Shown piece after piece: positions 52,568 to 61,327 of a DNA stretch of 64,000 nt (positions are counted from its first letter, which is position 1; each line of letters opens with the position of its first letter). Position numbers and translations under genes: made by a program. Below the pieces are notes generated by a model, which worked only from the letters and a program-made list of their open reading frames with translations, did not search any database and was not told where the DNA came from. Origin of the DNA: CAVTWS01 sp963732655 (GTDB taxonomy: Bacteria > Actinomycetota > Acidimicrobiia > Acidimicrobiales > SHLQ01); assembly GCA_963732655.1 (NCBI GenBank), contig CAVTAI010000013.1:558001-622000 (forward strand). The letters run 5' to 3'.

Positions 52568-53524
52568 CTAGAGATGGCCGAAGCGGCTGCGTTTGGAGTC
52601 GAGGTAGCGCTCGTTGTGCGGGTTGGGCTCGATCACGAGCGGCACGCGGCCGTCGACGGCGACGCCCAGGGCGTCGAGCCGGGCCAGCTTGGCCGGATTG
52701 TTGGTCAGCACCCGGACCGGGGCGACCTTCAGGAGCCGCAGGATCTGAGCCGCATCGCCGAAATCGCGCCCGTCCGGCGGATGGCCCAGAAGCACGTTGG
52801 CGTCGTAGGTGTCGTGACCCTGCTCCTGGAGCGCATAGGCCCGCAGCTTGTCGGCCAGGCCGATGCCGCGCCCCTCATGGCCCCGGAGGTACACGATCAC
52901 CCCACGACCGGCCGCGGCGACGGCCAGGAGTGCGGCGTCGAGCTGCTCCCCGCAGTCGCACCGGAGCGAGCCGAGCACGTCACCGGTGACGCATTCGGAG
53001 TGCACCCGGCACAACACCGGGATGTCGCCGGAGATGTCGCCTATGACGAGGGCCAGGTGTTCGACCGCGGTGAGTCGGGAGCGGAAGGCGTGGGCGAGGA
53101 AGTCGCCTGCGGGAAGGGGTAGGTGGGCCACCGCCACCTCGTCGATGAGGGTCTCGACGCGCCACCGGTGGTGGGCGATGTCGATGGCATCGAGGAGGAC
53201 CAGGTTGTGGTCCTCGGCCACCCGGGCGGCGAAGGAGGCGACGGGGAGGCGAGGGGGCGCATCGGTAAGCGTGCCGAAGGCCAAGGTGTCGAGCGAGCTC
53301 AAGCGCAGCAGGTCGAGCGCGACCGCGCCGGCATCTAGTCGACCGAGGGTGCCGGAGATGTCGAAGAGACCGGAGGTGGAGACAACGCTTCGCCCGCCGG
53401 CCAGACGGGCGAGGAGGTGATGCCCGGGCGGCGACACGATCACCGTCGCCGGGCCCGCTTCGACCAGCACGGGGTGACCGCCGCGCAGGGCAGCGATGCC
53501 ATCGTCGACGGCGTAGTAGCCCAC
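52568..53524 (-). CDS. ribA: GTP cyclohydrolase II (RibA-type) with divergent N-terminal domain
   Basis: 318 residues from GTG 53524. The C-terminal about 200 residues are GTP cyclohydrolase II, the first step of riboflavin synthesis. Zinc ligands are in VHSECVTGDVLGSLRCDCGE, and YLRGHEGRGIGLADKLRAY and NNPAKLARLDALGV are present. The N-terminal about 110 residues replace the usual DHBP synthase (RibB) domain; they lack the acidic active-site segment I would expect, so a bifunctional RibBA is unlikely. It starts on the base after the Rieske gene's stop, so the two are co-transcribed. No FMN riboswitch was seen. Confidence 0.88.
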   Translation of the reverse strand: MGYYAVDDGIAALRGGHPVLVEAGPATVIVSPPGHHLLARLAGGRSVVSTSGLFDISGTLGRLDAGAVALDLLRLSSLDTLAFGTLTDAPPRLPVASFAARVAEDHNLVLLDAIDIAHHRWRVETLIDEVAVAHLPLPAGDFLAHAFRSRLTAVEHLALVIGDISGDIPVLCRVHSECVTGDVLGSLRCDCGEQLDAALLAVAAAGRGVIVYLRGHEGRGIGLADKLRAYALQEQGHDTYDANVLLGHPPDGRDFGDAAQILRLLKVAPVRVLTNNPAKLARLDALGVAVDGRVPLVIEPNPHNERYLDSKRSRFGHL

Positions 53525-54523
53525 TCAGCCCCCGACCATCTGGCCGAGTCGCCGGCGCCACTCCACCGATGCCCGATCGGCCTGAACGCTGATCGTGCCG
53601 GTGTTGGCCAGAGGCAGCACGCCCGGGACCTTCTCGAGCATCACCTTGTCCTCGGCGCCGATGGCCAGATCGAAACGGATGATCTCCTCCGCCGAGACGG
53701 CGAAGTCGTCGTTGCGCCACACCACGAACGTGAACAACGAGACGTCGTCCTCGACCGGGGTCGACAGCAGCAGCAGGACGTGTTCGAGGCCGGACTCGTA
53801 CAAGATGGTCGAGCGGCAGGAGAACGGAAGCGTGAAGCCGCTGGTCATGGTGCGGGTCAGCACGGGCGCTCGGAGCCCGGTGACGCGTTGGCCCAGATCC
53901 TCGTTGCGGACCTGCACCTCGTACCGGTAGCCGAACCAGCCGTCGTCGAGCTCGTCCATCTCGACGTGGGGGACCCGCGTGTCCTGAGCGATGCCGAACG
54001 TGCCCTGGTGCACGAACGGGAAGTGCGAGATGTCGAGGAAGTTGTCGGTCATGCGGGTGGCCGAGACCCGCCAGACATCGACCGGGGTGTTGATGCGCCG
54101 GAAGGCGGGGTCGGTGTCGTGGGCGATCTCGGGAATGCCGGTTGCGGGTTCGCCCGGGCACAACCAGATGAGGCCGTACCGTTCGGCCACGTGCACCACC
54201 CCCAACCCGGCCCGGGGCGGGATGGGGGAGTCCGGACCGGATGACGGAATCGAGACGCACGCCCCGTCGGAGTTGAACCGCCAGCCGTGGTAGGGGCATT
54301 CGAGCACGCCGTCGACGACGCGGCCGTACGACAACGGCGCTTCGCGGTGGGGACAGCGATCCGGCGCGGCCACCGGCCGGGCGTCGGCGCCCCGCCAGAC
54401 CACGTAGTCGGCGCCGAGCAGCCGGACGGGGCGCGGCGCCGAGGTCAGCTCGACGCTGCGGCCCACGGCGTACCAGTGGTCGGCCAGGGCCGGCGTGTCG
54501 ACCAGGGACCAGGAATCGGTCAT
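53525..54523 (-). CDS. Rieske non-heme iron oxygenase (vanillate demethylase-like)
   Basis: 332 residues from ATG 54523. Rieske motifs: DRCPHREAPLSYG (Cys-x-His) and LECPYHGWRF (Cys-x-x-His). Catalytic iron site: MTDNFLDISHFPFVH. The size and the DNFLD-HFPFVH motif place it with the VanA/phenoxybenzoate-type O-demethylating oxygenases. It differs from the oxygenase at 22389, which has the longer DGYH-x4-H type site. No dedicated reductase is adjacent. Translationally adjacent to ribA, which may help supply flavin, though that is speculation. Confidence 0.9.
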   Translation of the reverse strand: MTDSWSLVDTPALADHWYAVGRSVELTSAPRPVRLLGADYVVWRGADARPVAAPDRCPHREAPLSYGRVVDGVLECPYHGWRFNSDGACVSIPSSGPDSPIPPRAGLGVVHVAERYGLIWLCPGEPATGIPEIAHDTDPAFRRINTPVDVWRVSATRMTDNFLDISHFPFVHQGTFGIAQDTRVPHVEMDELDDGWFGYRYEVQVRNEDLGQRVTGLRAPVLTRTMTSGFTLPFSCRSTILYESGLEHVLLLLSTPVEDDVSLFTFVVWRNDDFAVSAEEIIRFDLAIGAEDKVMLEKVPGVLPLANTGTISVQADRASVEWRRRLGQMVGG

Positions 54524-54635
54524 GGACGCCGTCCGTTCATGGGCGCCGTCCGATCATGGGAGAGAGGATAGCCGGGCGCTCCGGCGGCACGAAGCGTGGC
54601 GGTGATCGGCCCAACGAAGACAGTGGCTTGGGCCG

Positions 54636-55856
54636 TCAGGCGGCCGGGATCGAGAACGCCACCCGCCCACCCGGCGGATCCTCGATCCAGATCCGGCCTC
54701 CGTGCGCCTCGACGAGACCTTGAGCGATGGCCAGTCCCAGGCCGCTGCCGCCCGTCGTCCGTCCGCGGCTGGCATCGGCTCGGGTGAACCGTTCGAACGC
54801 CGTGTCGGTGAACTCGGACGGGAACCCCTCACCCTCGTCGATCACCCGAACAGTCGGGCTCTGCTCGTCCGCCACGGCCACGGTGACGGTCGACCGCTCC
54901 GGAGCATGGCGGATGGCGTTGTCGACCAGGTTTCGCACGACCCGCCCCAACGCGGCCGGGTTCCCCACGACGGACAATCGTTGGCTGGCCCGGACGTCGA
55001 GCTCGATGTGCCGGCGGGCTGCCACCGGCGCCAGCGACTCCACCGCTTCGTCGGCCAACTCCGACAGGTCGACGACCTCCGACACGAGATCCAGCCGGCC
55101 GGCGTCCATGCGGGTGAGGAGGAACAGGTCGTCGACCATGTTGGTGAGCGCATCGACATCGTTTCGCATGGAACGGACGTACCGCTCCGGGTCCGGTGCC
55201 ACGCCATCGGTGATCGCCTCGAGCGCGGCCCGCATCGCGGCCAGCGGAGTACGCAGGTCGTGACTGATGCTCGACAGCAGGGCGGATCGTTCGGCCTCGT
55301 AGTTGGCCCGCTCCCGCTCGAGGGTGCCGAGCCGCTCGACCATGTGGTCGACCGCTCGGGCCACCTCGCCGAGCTCGTCGGCGCGGTCGACGCCGGTGCG
55401 GGCCTCCCGGTCTCCGTCGTCGATCAGGCGGACGGCGCGTTCGAGACGTCGAGAGTCCCGGCCGAGCGGAGCGGAGGCGATGAAGACGAGCACCACGGCG
55501 AAGACGGCGGTGACGGCGAGGACGGCCACCACGTTGCGCAGTTGCGCGTCGTCGAGCACCATCATCTGGGTCAGCCCGAGGGCTGCGGCCGCGCCGACTC
55601 CGAGGGCCACCAACGTCACGGCCAGGACCTGGTGCCGCAGGGACCGCAGATGGCGATCGAGTCGCCGGAGGCCGACGGCCGCCACCACGGTGATGACGAG
55701 CAGCCCGGCGAGGAGCGCGATGGTCTCCACCGGGTCCGCCGACAGCGCCTCGAACAGCGGCTCCGTCATGCTGGCCGCGAGCGAGCTACGGCCAGGTGTC
55801 ATGCTGGCCGCGAGCGAGCTACGGCCAGGTGTCATGCTGGCCGCCAGGGCGCTCAT
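54636..55856 (-). CDS. sensor histidine kinase
   Basis: 406 residues from ATG 55856, overlapping the response-regulator stop by four bases. The N-terminus contains a duplicated 11-residue unit (LAASMTPGRSS), then two membrane helices (IALLAGLLVITVVAAVGL, then NVVAVLAVTAVFAVVLVFIA), a HAMP linker, and HisKA with SSISHDLRTPLAAM. The ATPase domain shows NLVDNAIRHAP, DEGEGFPSEF and GGSGLGLAIAQGLVE. A complete OmpR-partner kinase. The true start is ambiguous: each repeat unit brings its own ATG, and translation could begin at MTEPLFEALSAD after the repeats. Confidence 0.93.
   Translation of the reverse strand: MSALAASMTPGRSSLAASMTPGRSSLAASMTEPLFEALSADPVETIALLAGLLVITVVAAVGLRRLDRHLRSLRHQVLAVTLVALGVGAAAALGLTQMMVLDDAQLRNVVAVLAVTAVFAVVLVFIASAPLGRDSRRLERAVRLIDDGDREARTGVDRADELGEVARAVDHMVERLGTLERERANYEAERSALLSSISHDLRTPLAAMRAALEAITDGVAPDPERYVRSMRNDVDALTNMVDDLFLLTRMDAGRLDLVSEVVDLSELADEAVESLAPVAARRHIELDVRASQRLSVVGNPAALGRVVRNLVDNAIRHAPERSTVTVAVADEQSPTVRVIDEGEGFPSEFTDTAFERFTRADASRGRTTGGSGLGLAIAQGLVEAHGGRIWIEDPPGGRVAFSIPAA
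55765..55845. repeat. 33-bp tandem repeat in the kinase 5' end (2.5 copies)
   Basis: Two perfect 33-base units (55765-55797 and 55798-55830) plus 15 bases of a third. In the kinase frame each unit encodes LAASMTPGRSS, including a potential ATG start. Copy-number change would keep the frame. Confidence 0.92.
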
Positions 55857-56566
55857 GGCTCGAACCGGTAGCCGAGGCCCCACACGGTGATGATCCAGCG
55901 GGGTTGCTCCGGGTCGGCCTCGATCTTCTGCCGGATCCGGCCCACGTGCACGGTCACCGTGGCGGAGTCCTGGTACTCGGGGGCCGAATCCCACACTGCG
56001 GCGAGCAGCTCGCGCCGGCTGAAGACCTGCCGGGGCGCCCGGGCCAGGCAGTGGAGGAGGTCGAACTCCTTGGGCGTCAGGGTCACGAGTGAGCCGTCGA
56101 CCGTGACCTCTCGGCTCCGAGGGTCGATAACGAGCGATCCGAGGTCGATGGCCGACCCGGACGCAGGATCGATTGGTCGCGTCCGGCGCAGCACCGTGCG
56201 GACACGAACCGCCAACTCACGGGGCGAGAACGGCTTGACGAGGTAGTCGTCTGCTCCCAACTCCAACCCGAGCACCCGATCGGATTCCTCGACGCGAGCC
56301 GTCAACAGGATCACCGGCACCTGGCTGACCTCACGCAGTCGACGCAGCAGCGTGAGGCCGTCGATGCCCGGGAGCATGATGTCGAGCACGACGAGGTCCG
56401 GCTTCAGGTGGGCCAGGGCCAGCGCAGCCGCCTCACCATCCGCCGCCTCGTAGACCTCATGGCCGTCGATCTGGAGGTACCGGACGGCGACCTCACGCAC
56501 CATTGGTTCGTCGTCGACTACGAGAACTCGGGCCGCGATCGGCGGGGCCAAAGGCGCGGTGGTCAC
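55853..56566 (-). CDS. OmpR-family response regulator
   Basis: 237 residues from GTG 56566. Receiver domain: RVLVVDDEPMVREVAVRYL, phosphoacceptor Asp in DLVVLDIMLPGIDGL, the conserved Thr in VILLTARVEE and Lys in DYLVKPFSPREL. C-terminal winged helix: LTPKEFDLLHCLARAPRQVF and VTVHVGRIRQKIE. The cognate kinase follows with an ATGA overlap. DNA targets are unknown; the neighbouring fasciclin lipoprotein gene is a candidate. Confidence 0.95.
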   Translation of the reverse strand: MTTAPLAPPIAARVLVVDDEPMVREVAVRYLQIDGHEVYEAADGEAAALALAHLKPDLVVLDIMLPGIDGLTLLRRLREVSQVPVILLTARVEESDRVLGLELGADDYLVKPFSPRELAVRVRTVLRRTRPIDPASGSAIDLGSLVIDPRSREVTVDGSLVTLTPKEFDLLHCLARAPRQVFSRRELLAAVWDSAPEYQDSATVTVHVGRIRQKIEADPEQPRWIITVWGLGYRFEP

Positions 56567-56651
56567 ACCGCGAGGTTACGGCCGACCGGAGCGCAGACCT
56601 GAGCGGCCCGGGTCATGTTTCGTGAACCTTCACAACCCGGGCCGAACACGT

Positions 56652-57299
56652 TCAGGCCGCCGGCACCAGCACGCTGTCGATCACGTGGACCACGCCGTTC
56701 GATGCGGTGAGGTCGTAGCGCTCGACGGTCGCGCCGGCCACCATCACCGTGTCACCCTCGACGGTGACGTCGAGGGGGTTCCCGGCGGCGCTGGTGAACG
56801 CCTGACCGGCCATACCCATCACCATGTCGGCCGTCTCGGTCTCGTTCACGATGTGGTTCTGCAACAGCGTGGTGAGAGCAGCCGGGTCGGCCAACAGGTC
56901 GTCCTGCGTCATGCCCGACTCGGCCAGGTAGTCCGTGAACGCGGCGTCGGTCGGCACGAAGAGGGTGAAGGGGCCGGCGCCGTGGAAGTCCTCCATGATC
57001 CCGGCCGCTCCGAGGGCGCCCAGGAAGGTCCCGAGATCGCCTTCGGCCTCGGCGACCGCGAGGACATCGCCCGCGGCCGCAGCTCCGGCCTCATCGGTCA
57101 TCTCGTCGGTCATGTCCTCCTCGGCTCCGCTGGCGGCCGGGGCGGTGGTGGTTTCCGTGGCCTCGGAGCCGTCCGCCGCTGCGGCGGCGTCCGCGGCGGG
57201 AGCGGATGTGGCGGTGTCGTCATCGTCGCCACAGCCGGCCGCCACGGCGGCGAGCAGGGCGAGAGCGGCGATCGAACGGCGCGGGGTGATACGGGTCAT
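56652..57299 (-). CDS. fasciclin-domain lipoprotein
   Basis: 215 residues from ATG 57299. The lipoprotein signal is IAALALLAAVAAGC with Cys23. An Ala/Thr/Glu-rich linker of about 55 residues follows, then one FAS1 domain: FLGALGAAGIMEDFHGAGPF, TLFVPTDAAFTDYL, LLQNHIVNETE and the closing SNGVVHVIDSVLVP. FAS1 proteins are cell-surface adhesion or matrix proteins. It is divergent from the amidohydrolase at 57418 and lies next to the two-component system. Confidence 0.93.
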   Translation of the reverse strand: MTRITPRRSIAALALLAAVAAGCGDDDDTATSAPAADAAAAADGSEATETTTAPAASGAEEDMTDEMTDEAGAAAAGDVLAVAEAEGDLGTFLGALGAAGIMEDFHGAGPFTLFVPTDAAFTDYLAESGMTQDDLLADPAALTTLLQNHIVNETETADMVMGMAGQAFTSAAGNPLDVTVEGDTVMVAGATVERYDLTASNGVVHVIDSVLVPAA

Positions 57300-57417
57300 T
57301 GGGTCCTCCATGTCGATGGGTGCGGTCACCGTAGGAAGCTGGTGGTGGCAGCCCGGCCGTGTTCACCGTTTGTTGCGGGAACCGTTCGCCCCTGGTGCGC
57401 GTGGCAAGATCGCCACG

Positions 57418-58857
57418 ATGGCTGACGTGATTCGAACCGAGGTTTCACCGGGTGCCGGGCCTGTTCCGCTCGTCGATCTGCTGGTCGTCGGGGATGTCGT
57501 GACCGTCGACGCGGCGCGACGGATCGTGGTGGACGGCGCCGTCGCCGTGGGGGAGGGACGGATCGTCGAGGTAGGAGCGGCTGCGGCTTTGTCGGAGAAG
57601 TACCGGGACGTGTGCGTGCTCGGCCGGCGCGGCGATCTCGTCACCCCCGGTTATGTGAACGCGCACCAGCACCTGACGGCCGACCGGCTGGTGCGATCGG
57701 ACATCCCCGACGACCTTCCCCCCGGCGCCTCGATCTTCGGCTGGATCGTCCCGGTGCATGCGGCAGTCGACGGTCGCGACGACGAGGTGTCCGCGCTGCT
57801 CTCGCTCGTGGAAGCGGTGGGGAACGGCATCACGTCGACCGTGGAGGCGGGAACCGTCGCCCACCCCGAACGGGTGCTCGCCGCGTACGAGGCGGTCGGC
57901 GTGCGAGGCACGATCGGAACGTGGGGCACGGATACGCCGGGGCTGCCGGGAAGCGGCGCGGTCGACGAGGTGATCGCTCGACAGGCGGCGCTGCTCGCCC
58001 TGACGGCCGACGGCGACGGCGAGCGTTCCCTCGTGCGCCCGTGGGTGACCCTGGTCGGGCACGACCTCATGTCGGACGAGTTGGTGACGGCCGCATCCGA
58101 GCTGGCCCGCCGGAGCGGTGTGGGCCTGACGTTCCACCTGTCGCCCACCACCAGCGATCCGGAGAGCTACCTGGCCCGGACCGGCCTTCGGCCGGTGCAG
58201 CACCTGCACGCCCTCGGGGCTCTCGGACCCCACGTGCTCCTTGCCCACGCCGTCCACCTCGATCGATCCGAGCTCGACCTGATACTCGACTCCGGCACCA
58301 CGATCGCCAGCTGTCCCTGGGCGTACCTTCGCCTCGGGCAGGGGTTCGCCGTGGCGAACCGCCATGTCGAGTTCTGGCGTCGCGGCGGTCGGCTCGCCTT
58401 GGGTTGCGATGCCGAGAACGCCGGAGATGCCATCGACGCCCTTCGCACCGCGGCCCTGTTCGCCGGGCTGGCCAAAGATGTCGGGGCCGATCCAACCCGT
58501 TTCGGCGCTCACGACGCCCTCGAGCTGCTCACTGGGCGCGGCGCCGAAGCCATTGGGTGGGGCGACGACGTCGGCAGCATCGAGGTCGGCAAGCGGGCCG
58601 ACCTCGTGGTGCACGACACGACCGGCCCCCAGTGGGCGACCCGCTCGGCCGATCCCGTGCTGCAACTGGTGTGGGCGTCGGACGGCCGGTCCGTGCGCGA
58701 CGTCGTCGTGGATGGCCAGGTTGTCGTCGAGAATGGTCGCTGCTCGACGGTCGACGTCGACGCGCTGGTCGCCGAGGCCAACGACCGGCGCCGCCACCTG
58801 CTCCGCCGCGCCGGCATCGAGCCGGCATCGCGGTGGCCGATGGCCCCGATGGCGTGA
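57418..58857 (+). CDS. TRZ/ATZ-type amidohydrolase (deaminase-like)
   Basis: 479 residues from ATG 57418. Metal site: TPGYVNAHQHLTADRLVR (His-x-His), LTFHLSPTTSDPES, LLAHAVHLDRSELDL and the Asp of LALGCDAENAGDAID. The C-terminal sandwich GSIEVGKRADLVVHD and VDGQVVVENGR is typical of SsnA, atrazine chlorohydrolase and guanine-deaminase relatives. It parallels the frameshifted enzyme at 31767, but the two differ at many positions, so they are not recent copies. The VOC/SnoaL genes follow beyond a repeat block and a shared operator. Substrate probably an N-heterocycle (inferred). Confidence 0.9.
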   Translation: MADVIRTEVSPGAGPVPLVDLLVVGDVVTVDAARRIVVDGAVAVGEGRIVEVGAAAALSEKYRDVCVLGRRGDLVTPGYVNAHQHLTADRLVRSDIPDDLPPGASIFGWIVPVHAAVDGRDDEVSALLSLVEAVGNGITSTVEAGTVAHPERVLAAYEAVGVRGTIGTWGTDTPGLPGSGAVDEVIARQAALLALTADGDGERSLVRPWVTLVGHDLMSDELVTAASELARRSGVGLTFHLSPTTSDPESYLARTGLRPVQHLHALGALGPHVLLAHAVHLDRSELDLILDSGTTIASCPWAYLRLGQGFAVANRHVEFWRRGGRLALGCDAENAGDAIDALRTAALFAGLAKDVGADPTRFGAHDALELLTGRGAEAIGWGDDVGSIEVGKRADLVVHDTTGPQWATRSADPVLQLVWASDGRSVRDVVVDGQVVVENGRCSTVDVDALVAEANDRRRHLLRRAGIEPASRWPMAPMA

Positions 58858-58948
58858 CCATCGGCCCAGAAGGTGGGGCCCCGATGGCGTGACCATCGGC
58901 CCAGAAGGTGGGGCCCCGATGGCGTGACCATCGGCCCAGAAGGTGGGG
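58844..58948. repeat. 35-bp tandem repeat, three copies
   Basis: Three identical 35-base units (58844-58878, 58879-58913, 58914-58948) beginning CCCCGATGGCGTGACCATCG. Each contains CGATGG-CGTGA-CCATCG, a degenerate version of the palindrome that follows. The first copy holds the amidohydrolase stop codon. Confidence 0.92.
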
Positions 58949-58953
58949 CCCCG

Positions 58954-58966
58954 ATGGTCAGACCAT
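58954..58966. promoter_or_regulatory. palindromic GntR/FadR-type operator, second copy
   Basis: ATGGTC-A-GACCAT followed by CGGACCA, the same site as at 17047-17059 apart from the central base. It lies 68 bases before the VOC gene at 59034 and directly after the three degenerate copies. Confidence 0.65.
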
Positions 58967-59033
58967 CGGACCACTGGTAGGGTCCGGTGCGACGGCGTCG
59001 AATCGGCGCCGGGCGCCCTCGAGGAGCTGGTTC

Positions 59034-59519
59034 GTGCCCAACACGTTGATCTTCGTCGACTTCCCGTCCGACGATCCCGAGGCTTCCGCGGTCTTCTACG
59101 CCGAGGTGTTCGGGTGGCTGGTGGAGCCCCGCCCGGCGGGTGTCTTCCATCGCATCGTTCCCGGTGGCGAGTTCCCGCTCGACGACGGCTCGCCGTCCGG
59201 CGTGGGCAACCTCCACATGGGCATCTACGACATCGCCAACGCCCGGCCACACCCCGATGCCGGCGGAGTCGATCCGCGCCAGCTGAACCGCACGGGTCGC
59301 GCCGCTCGGGTCTGGGTCCTCGTCGACGACGACGAGAACGCTGACGACATCATGGATCGCGCCGTGGCTCGTGGGGCCACCGAGTTGTGGCGTCACCACT
59401 ACTGGGCCGAATTCAACGGCTTCAACGACGCGTTCGAGGACCCCTGGGGGACCACGATCATCTTGTGGACCAAGGGCGGCGACGACCCCGCGATCCCGGA
59501 AGGCTGGACCGATGAGTGA
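59034..59519 (+). CDS. VOC-superfamily protein
   Basis: 161 residues from GTG 59034. A single glyoxalase-like fold: LIFVDFPSDDPEASAVFYAE, VFGWLVEPRPAGVFHRIVPG, and FEDPWGTTIILW at the end. The first metal-ligand position is Asp/Phe rather than His, so it may not be a classical metalloenzyme. First gene of a three-gene run preceded by the operator at 58954. Its stop overlaps the next start by eight bases. Confidence 0.8.
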   Translation: MPNTLIFVDFPSDDPEASAVFYAEVFGWLVEPRPAGVFHRIVPGGEFPLDDGSPSGVGNLHMGIYDIANARPHPDAGGVDPRQLNRTGRAARVWVLVDDDENADDIMDRAVARGATELWRHHYWAEFNGFNDAFEDPWGTTIILWTKGGDDPAIPEGWTDE

Positions 59520-59982
59520 CACCTACGCGTTGCATCCACCGAAACCTCGATGGACCCATGTCGCGCTCCGCGTCAAAGACATCGATGCGTCGATCGACTG
59601 GTACCGGGAGTACACCCCGCTCGAGTTGCTCGCCCGTCGGCAGGACGAGATGGGTTTCGGCGCCTGGTTGGGCATGTCGGACCAACCCGACACGCCGTTC
59701 CTACTCGTGCTGGCCCAGTTCCTCCCGGCCACCGATCCGTTCAAGGACGCACCCCAGGAGATCCTGGCGCCCTTCGCCCACCTCGGGATCGAGATGACTA
59801 CCCGCCAGCAGATCGACGAGATCGCCGAGCGAGGCCGGGTCGGGGGTTGCCTGGGCATGCCGCCGACGGAGATGCCGGCACCGATCGGGTACATCTGCAT
59901 GTTGCGTGATCCCGATGGCAACACCATCGAGTTCAGCTACGACCAGGGTGTGTACACCACGGCCAAAGAGGTGTGGGGCTGA
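59512..59982 (+). CDS. VOC-superfamily protein (glyoxalase-like)
   Basis: 156 residues from ATG 59512. Metal-ligand pattern is complete: His in RWTHVALRVKDIDASIDWYR, a second in the FAHLGIEMTTRQQIDEIAE segment, and Glu in DPDGNTIEFSYDQG. This fits glyoxalase I or extradiol-dioxygenase-like enzymes. The tight overlap with the preceding VOC gene suggests a joint product. Its stop overlaps the SnoaL gene. Confidence 0.85.
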   Translation: MSDTYALHPPKPRWTHVALRVKDIDASIDWYREYTPLELLARRQDEMGFGAWLGMSDQPDTPFLLVLAQFLPATDPFKDAPQEILAPFAHLGIEMTTRQQIDEIAERGRVGGCLGMPPTEMPAPIGYICMLRDPDGNTIEFSYDQGVYTTAKEVWG

Positions 59983-60356
59983 CTCCGGCCGAGGTCGTTC
60001 ACGGGTATCTGGCGGCCTTCGAGTCGGGTGACCCGGACCTGATCGCCTCGTTCGTGGCGGACCGTTTCGTCAATGAGCACACCTCGGCCTTGGGCGACGG
60101 CTGCGTCGGGCGCGACTCATACCGGGAGCGCCTGCCCGGGTTCCTGGCCCAGTTTCCGGGCCTGCGTTACGAGATCGAAGACACCGTGGTGGAGGGGACC
60201 CGGGTGGTCGCGGCCTACACGCTCGTCGCCACCCACGACGGGTACCCCGTGAGGTTACGTGGCGTGATGCGATTCGAGGTCGAGGGGGCGAGCATCGTCC
60301 GCCGGGTCGACTACTGGGACAGCCTGAGTTTTCAGCGTCAGGTCGCGCAAGCCTGA
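59973..60356 (+). CDS. SnoaL-like (NTF2-fold) protein
   Basis: 127 residues from GTG 59973. A complete SnoaL fold with N-terminal helix (LTPAEVVHGYLAAFESGDPD), then LIASFVADRFVNEHTSALGD, YRERLPGFLAQFPGL and the closing RRVDYWDSLSFQRQ. Such proteins are small isomerases, cyclases or hydrolases. Co-transcribed with the two VOC genes. Compare the truncated relative at 9181. Confidence 0.82.
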   Translation: MGLTPAEVVHGYLAAFESGDPDLIASFVADRFVNEHTSALGDGCVGRDSYRERLPGFLAQFPGLRYEIEDTVVEGTRVVAAYTLVATHDGYPVRLRGVMRFEVEGASIVRRVDYWDSLSFQRQVAQA

Positions 60357-60540
60357 CCTTTCGGTCACGGTCCCGACCGGGTTCGGTCCGACTGGTGGTC
60401 GGTCCCGACGAGAGGGATCGTCGGGCACAACGCCCGCGAAACGATGACGCAGCAGGCTCGAACCTGGGACGTCGGGCCGGGTGCGGCGGGTTGTCGTAGT
60501 CGCACCGGCCCACTCCGAGCCGGGCTGACTGGAGTCCTTC

Positions 60541-61269
60541 ATGCGTACCCGATCATTGACCCGATCCCTCGGCCAGACGATGGCCGTCGCAGCACTGGCG
60601 GCTGGCGCGGCTGGCTTGAGCACGACGACAGCCGACGCATCGGCGCCGCCGCCTGAGTCCACCTACCAGATCACCTTCACCAACCTGACGGGCGGGCAAT
60701 GGCTGACTCCACCAAACGTGGCCGCCCATGCCCCGGCCGCCGACGTCTTCCAGGTCGGGAGCCCGGCCAGCCCAGGCGTTCGGGCGGTGGCCGAGAACGG
60801 CGACGTACCGGCGTTGGCCGCTGAGCTCGCGGCCGCGCTCGACGCCGCGGGCGCCGGAGTGAGCACCGTAGGCGGCGACGGGCCGATCGCCCCCGGTGAC
60901 GCGATCTCGTTCGAGATCACTGCGCTGAGGGGGGATCGGCAGTTGTCCATCGTGTCGATGATCATCTGTACGAACGACGGGTTCGGTGGGCTCGACGGCC
61001 GACCGCTGCCGAGCCGGGTCGGCGCCATCCGGACCTACGCGGTGAATGCGTTCGATGCGGGCACGGAGCTCAACACCGAAGCCGACGCCGACATCGTTCG
61101 CGCGCCGTTCTGCCTCACCCCCGAGGTGGGTACCGGTGTGTCGAACCCGGAGCTTGCCGAGGGCGGCGTGATCGCTCCGCACGACGGGATCGGGGGCGTT
61201 GGCGACCTCGACGCGTCCTACGATTGGGCTGGACCCGTGGCCTCGGTCACCGTCGAGCGGATCGGCTGA
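60541..61269 (+). CDS. secreted spondin-domain protein
   Basis: 242 residues from ATG 60541. A cleavable signal peptide (RSLGQTMAVAALAAGAAGLS, with probable cleavage after TADASA). The mature part is a spondin-type domain: YQITFTNLTGGQWLTPPNVA, DVFQVGSPASPGVRAVAENG, FEITALRGDRQLSIVSMI. Bacterial members are uncharacterised surface or exported proteins. No partner gene is evident. The preceding 184 bases show no gene. Confidence 0.82.
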   Translation: MRTRSLTRSLGQTMAVAALAAGAAGLSTTTADASAPPPESTYQITFTNLTGGQWLTPPNVAAHAPAADVFQVGSPASPGVRAVAENGDVPALAAELAAALDAAGAGVSTVGGDGPIAPGDAISFEITALRGDRQLSIVSMIICTNDGFGGLDGRPLPSRVGAIRTYAVNAFDAGTELNTEADADIVRAPFCLTPEVGTGVSNPELAEGGVIAPHDGIGGVGDLDASYDWAGPVASVTVERIG

Positions 61270-61327
61270 GCCGGTCTGCTGACGACGAATGCGGTCGGCG
61301 GCGGGGAGCACACCTCCGCCGCCGGCC

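Noticed and set aside
52568..53524. Bifunctional RibBA (DHBP synthase plus GTP cyclohydrolase II)
   Set aside because: The N-terminal region is too short and lacks the acidic active-site segment expected of RibB.
53524..54523. FMN riboswitch upstream of ribA
   Set aside because: ribA starts on the base after the Rieske gene stop, so there is no leader. I saw no RFN-like conserved sequence before the Rieske gene either.
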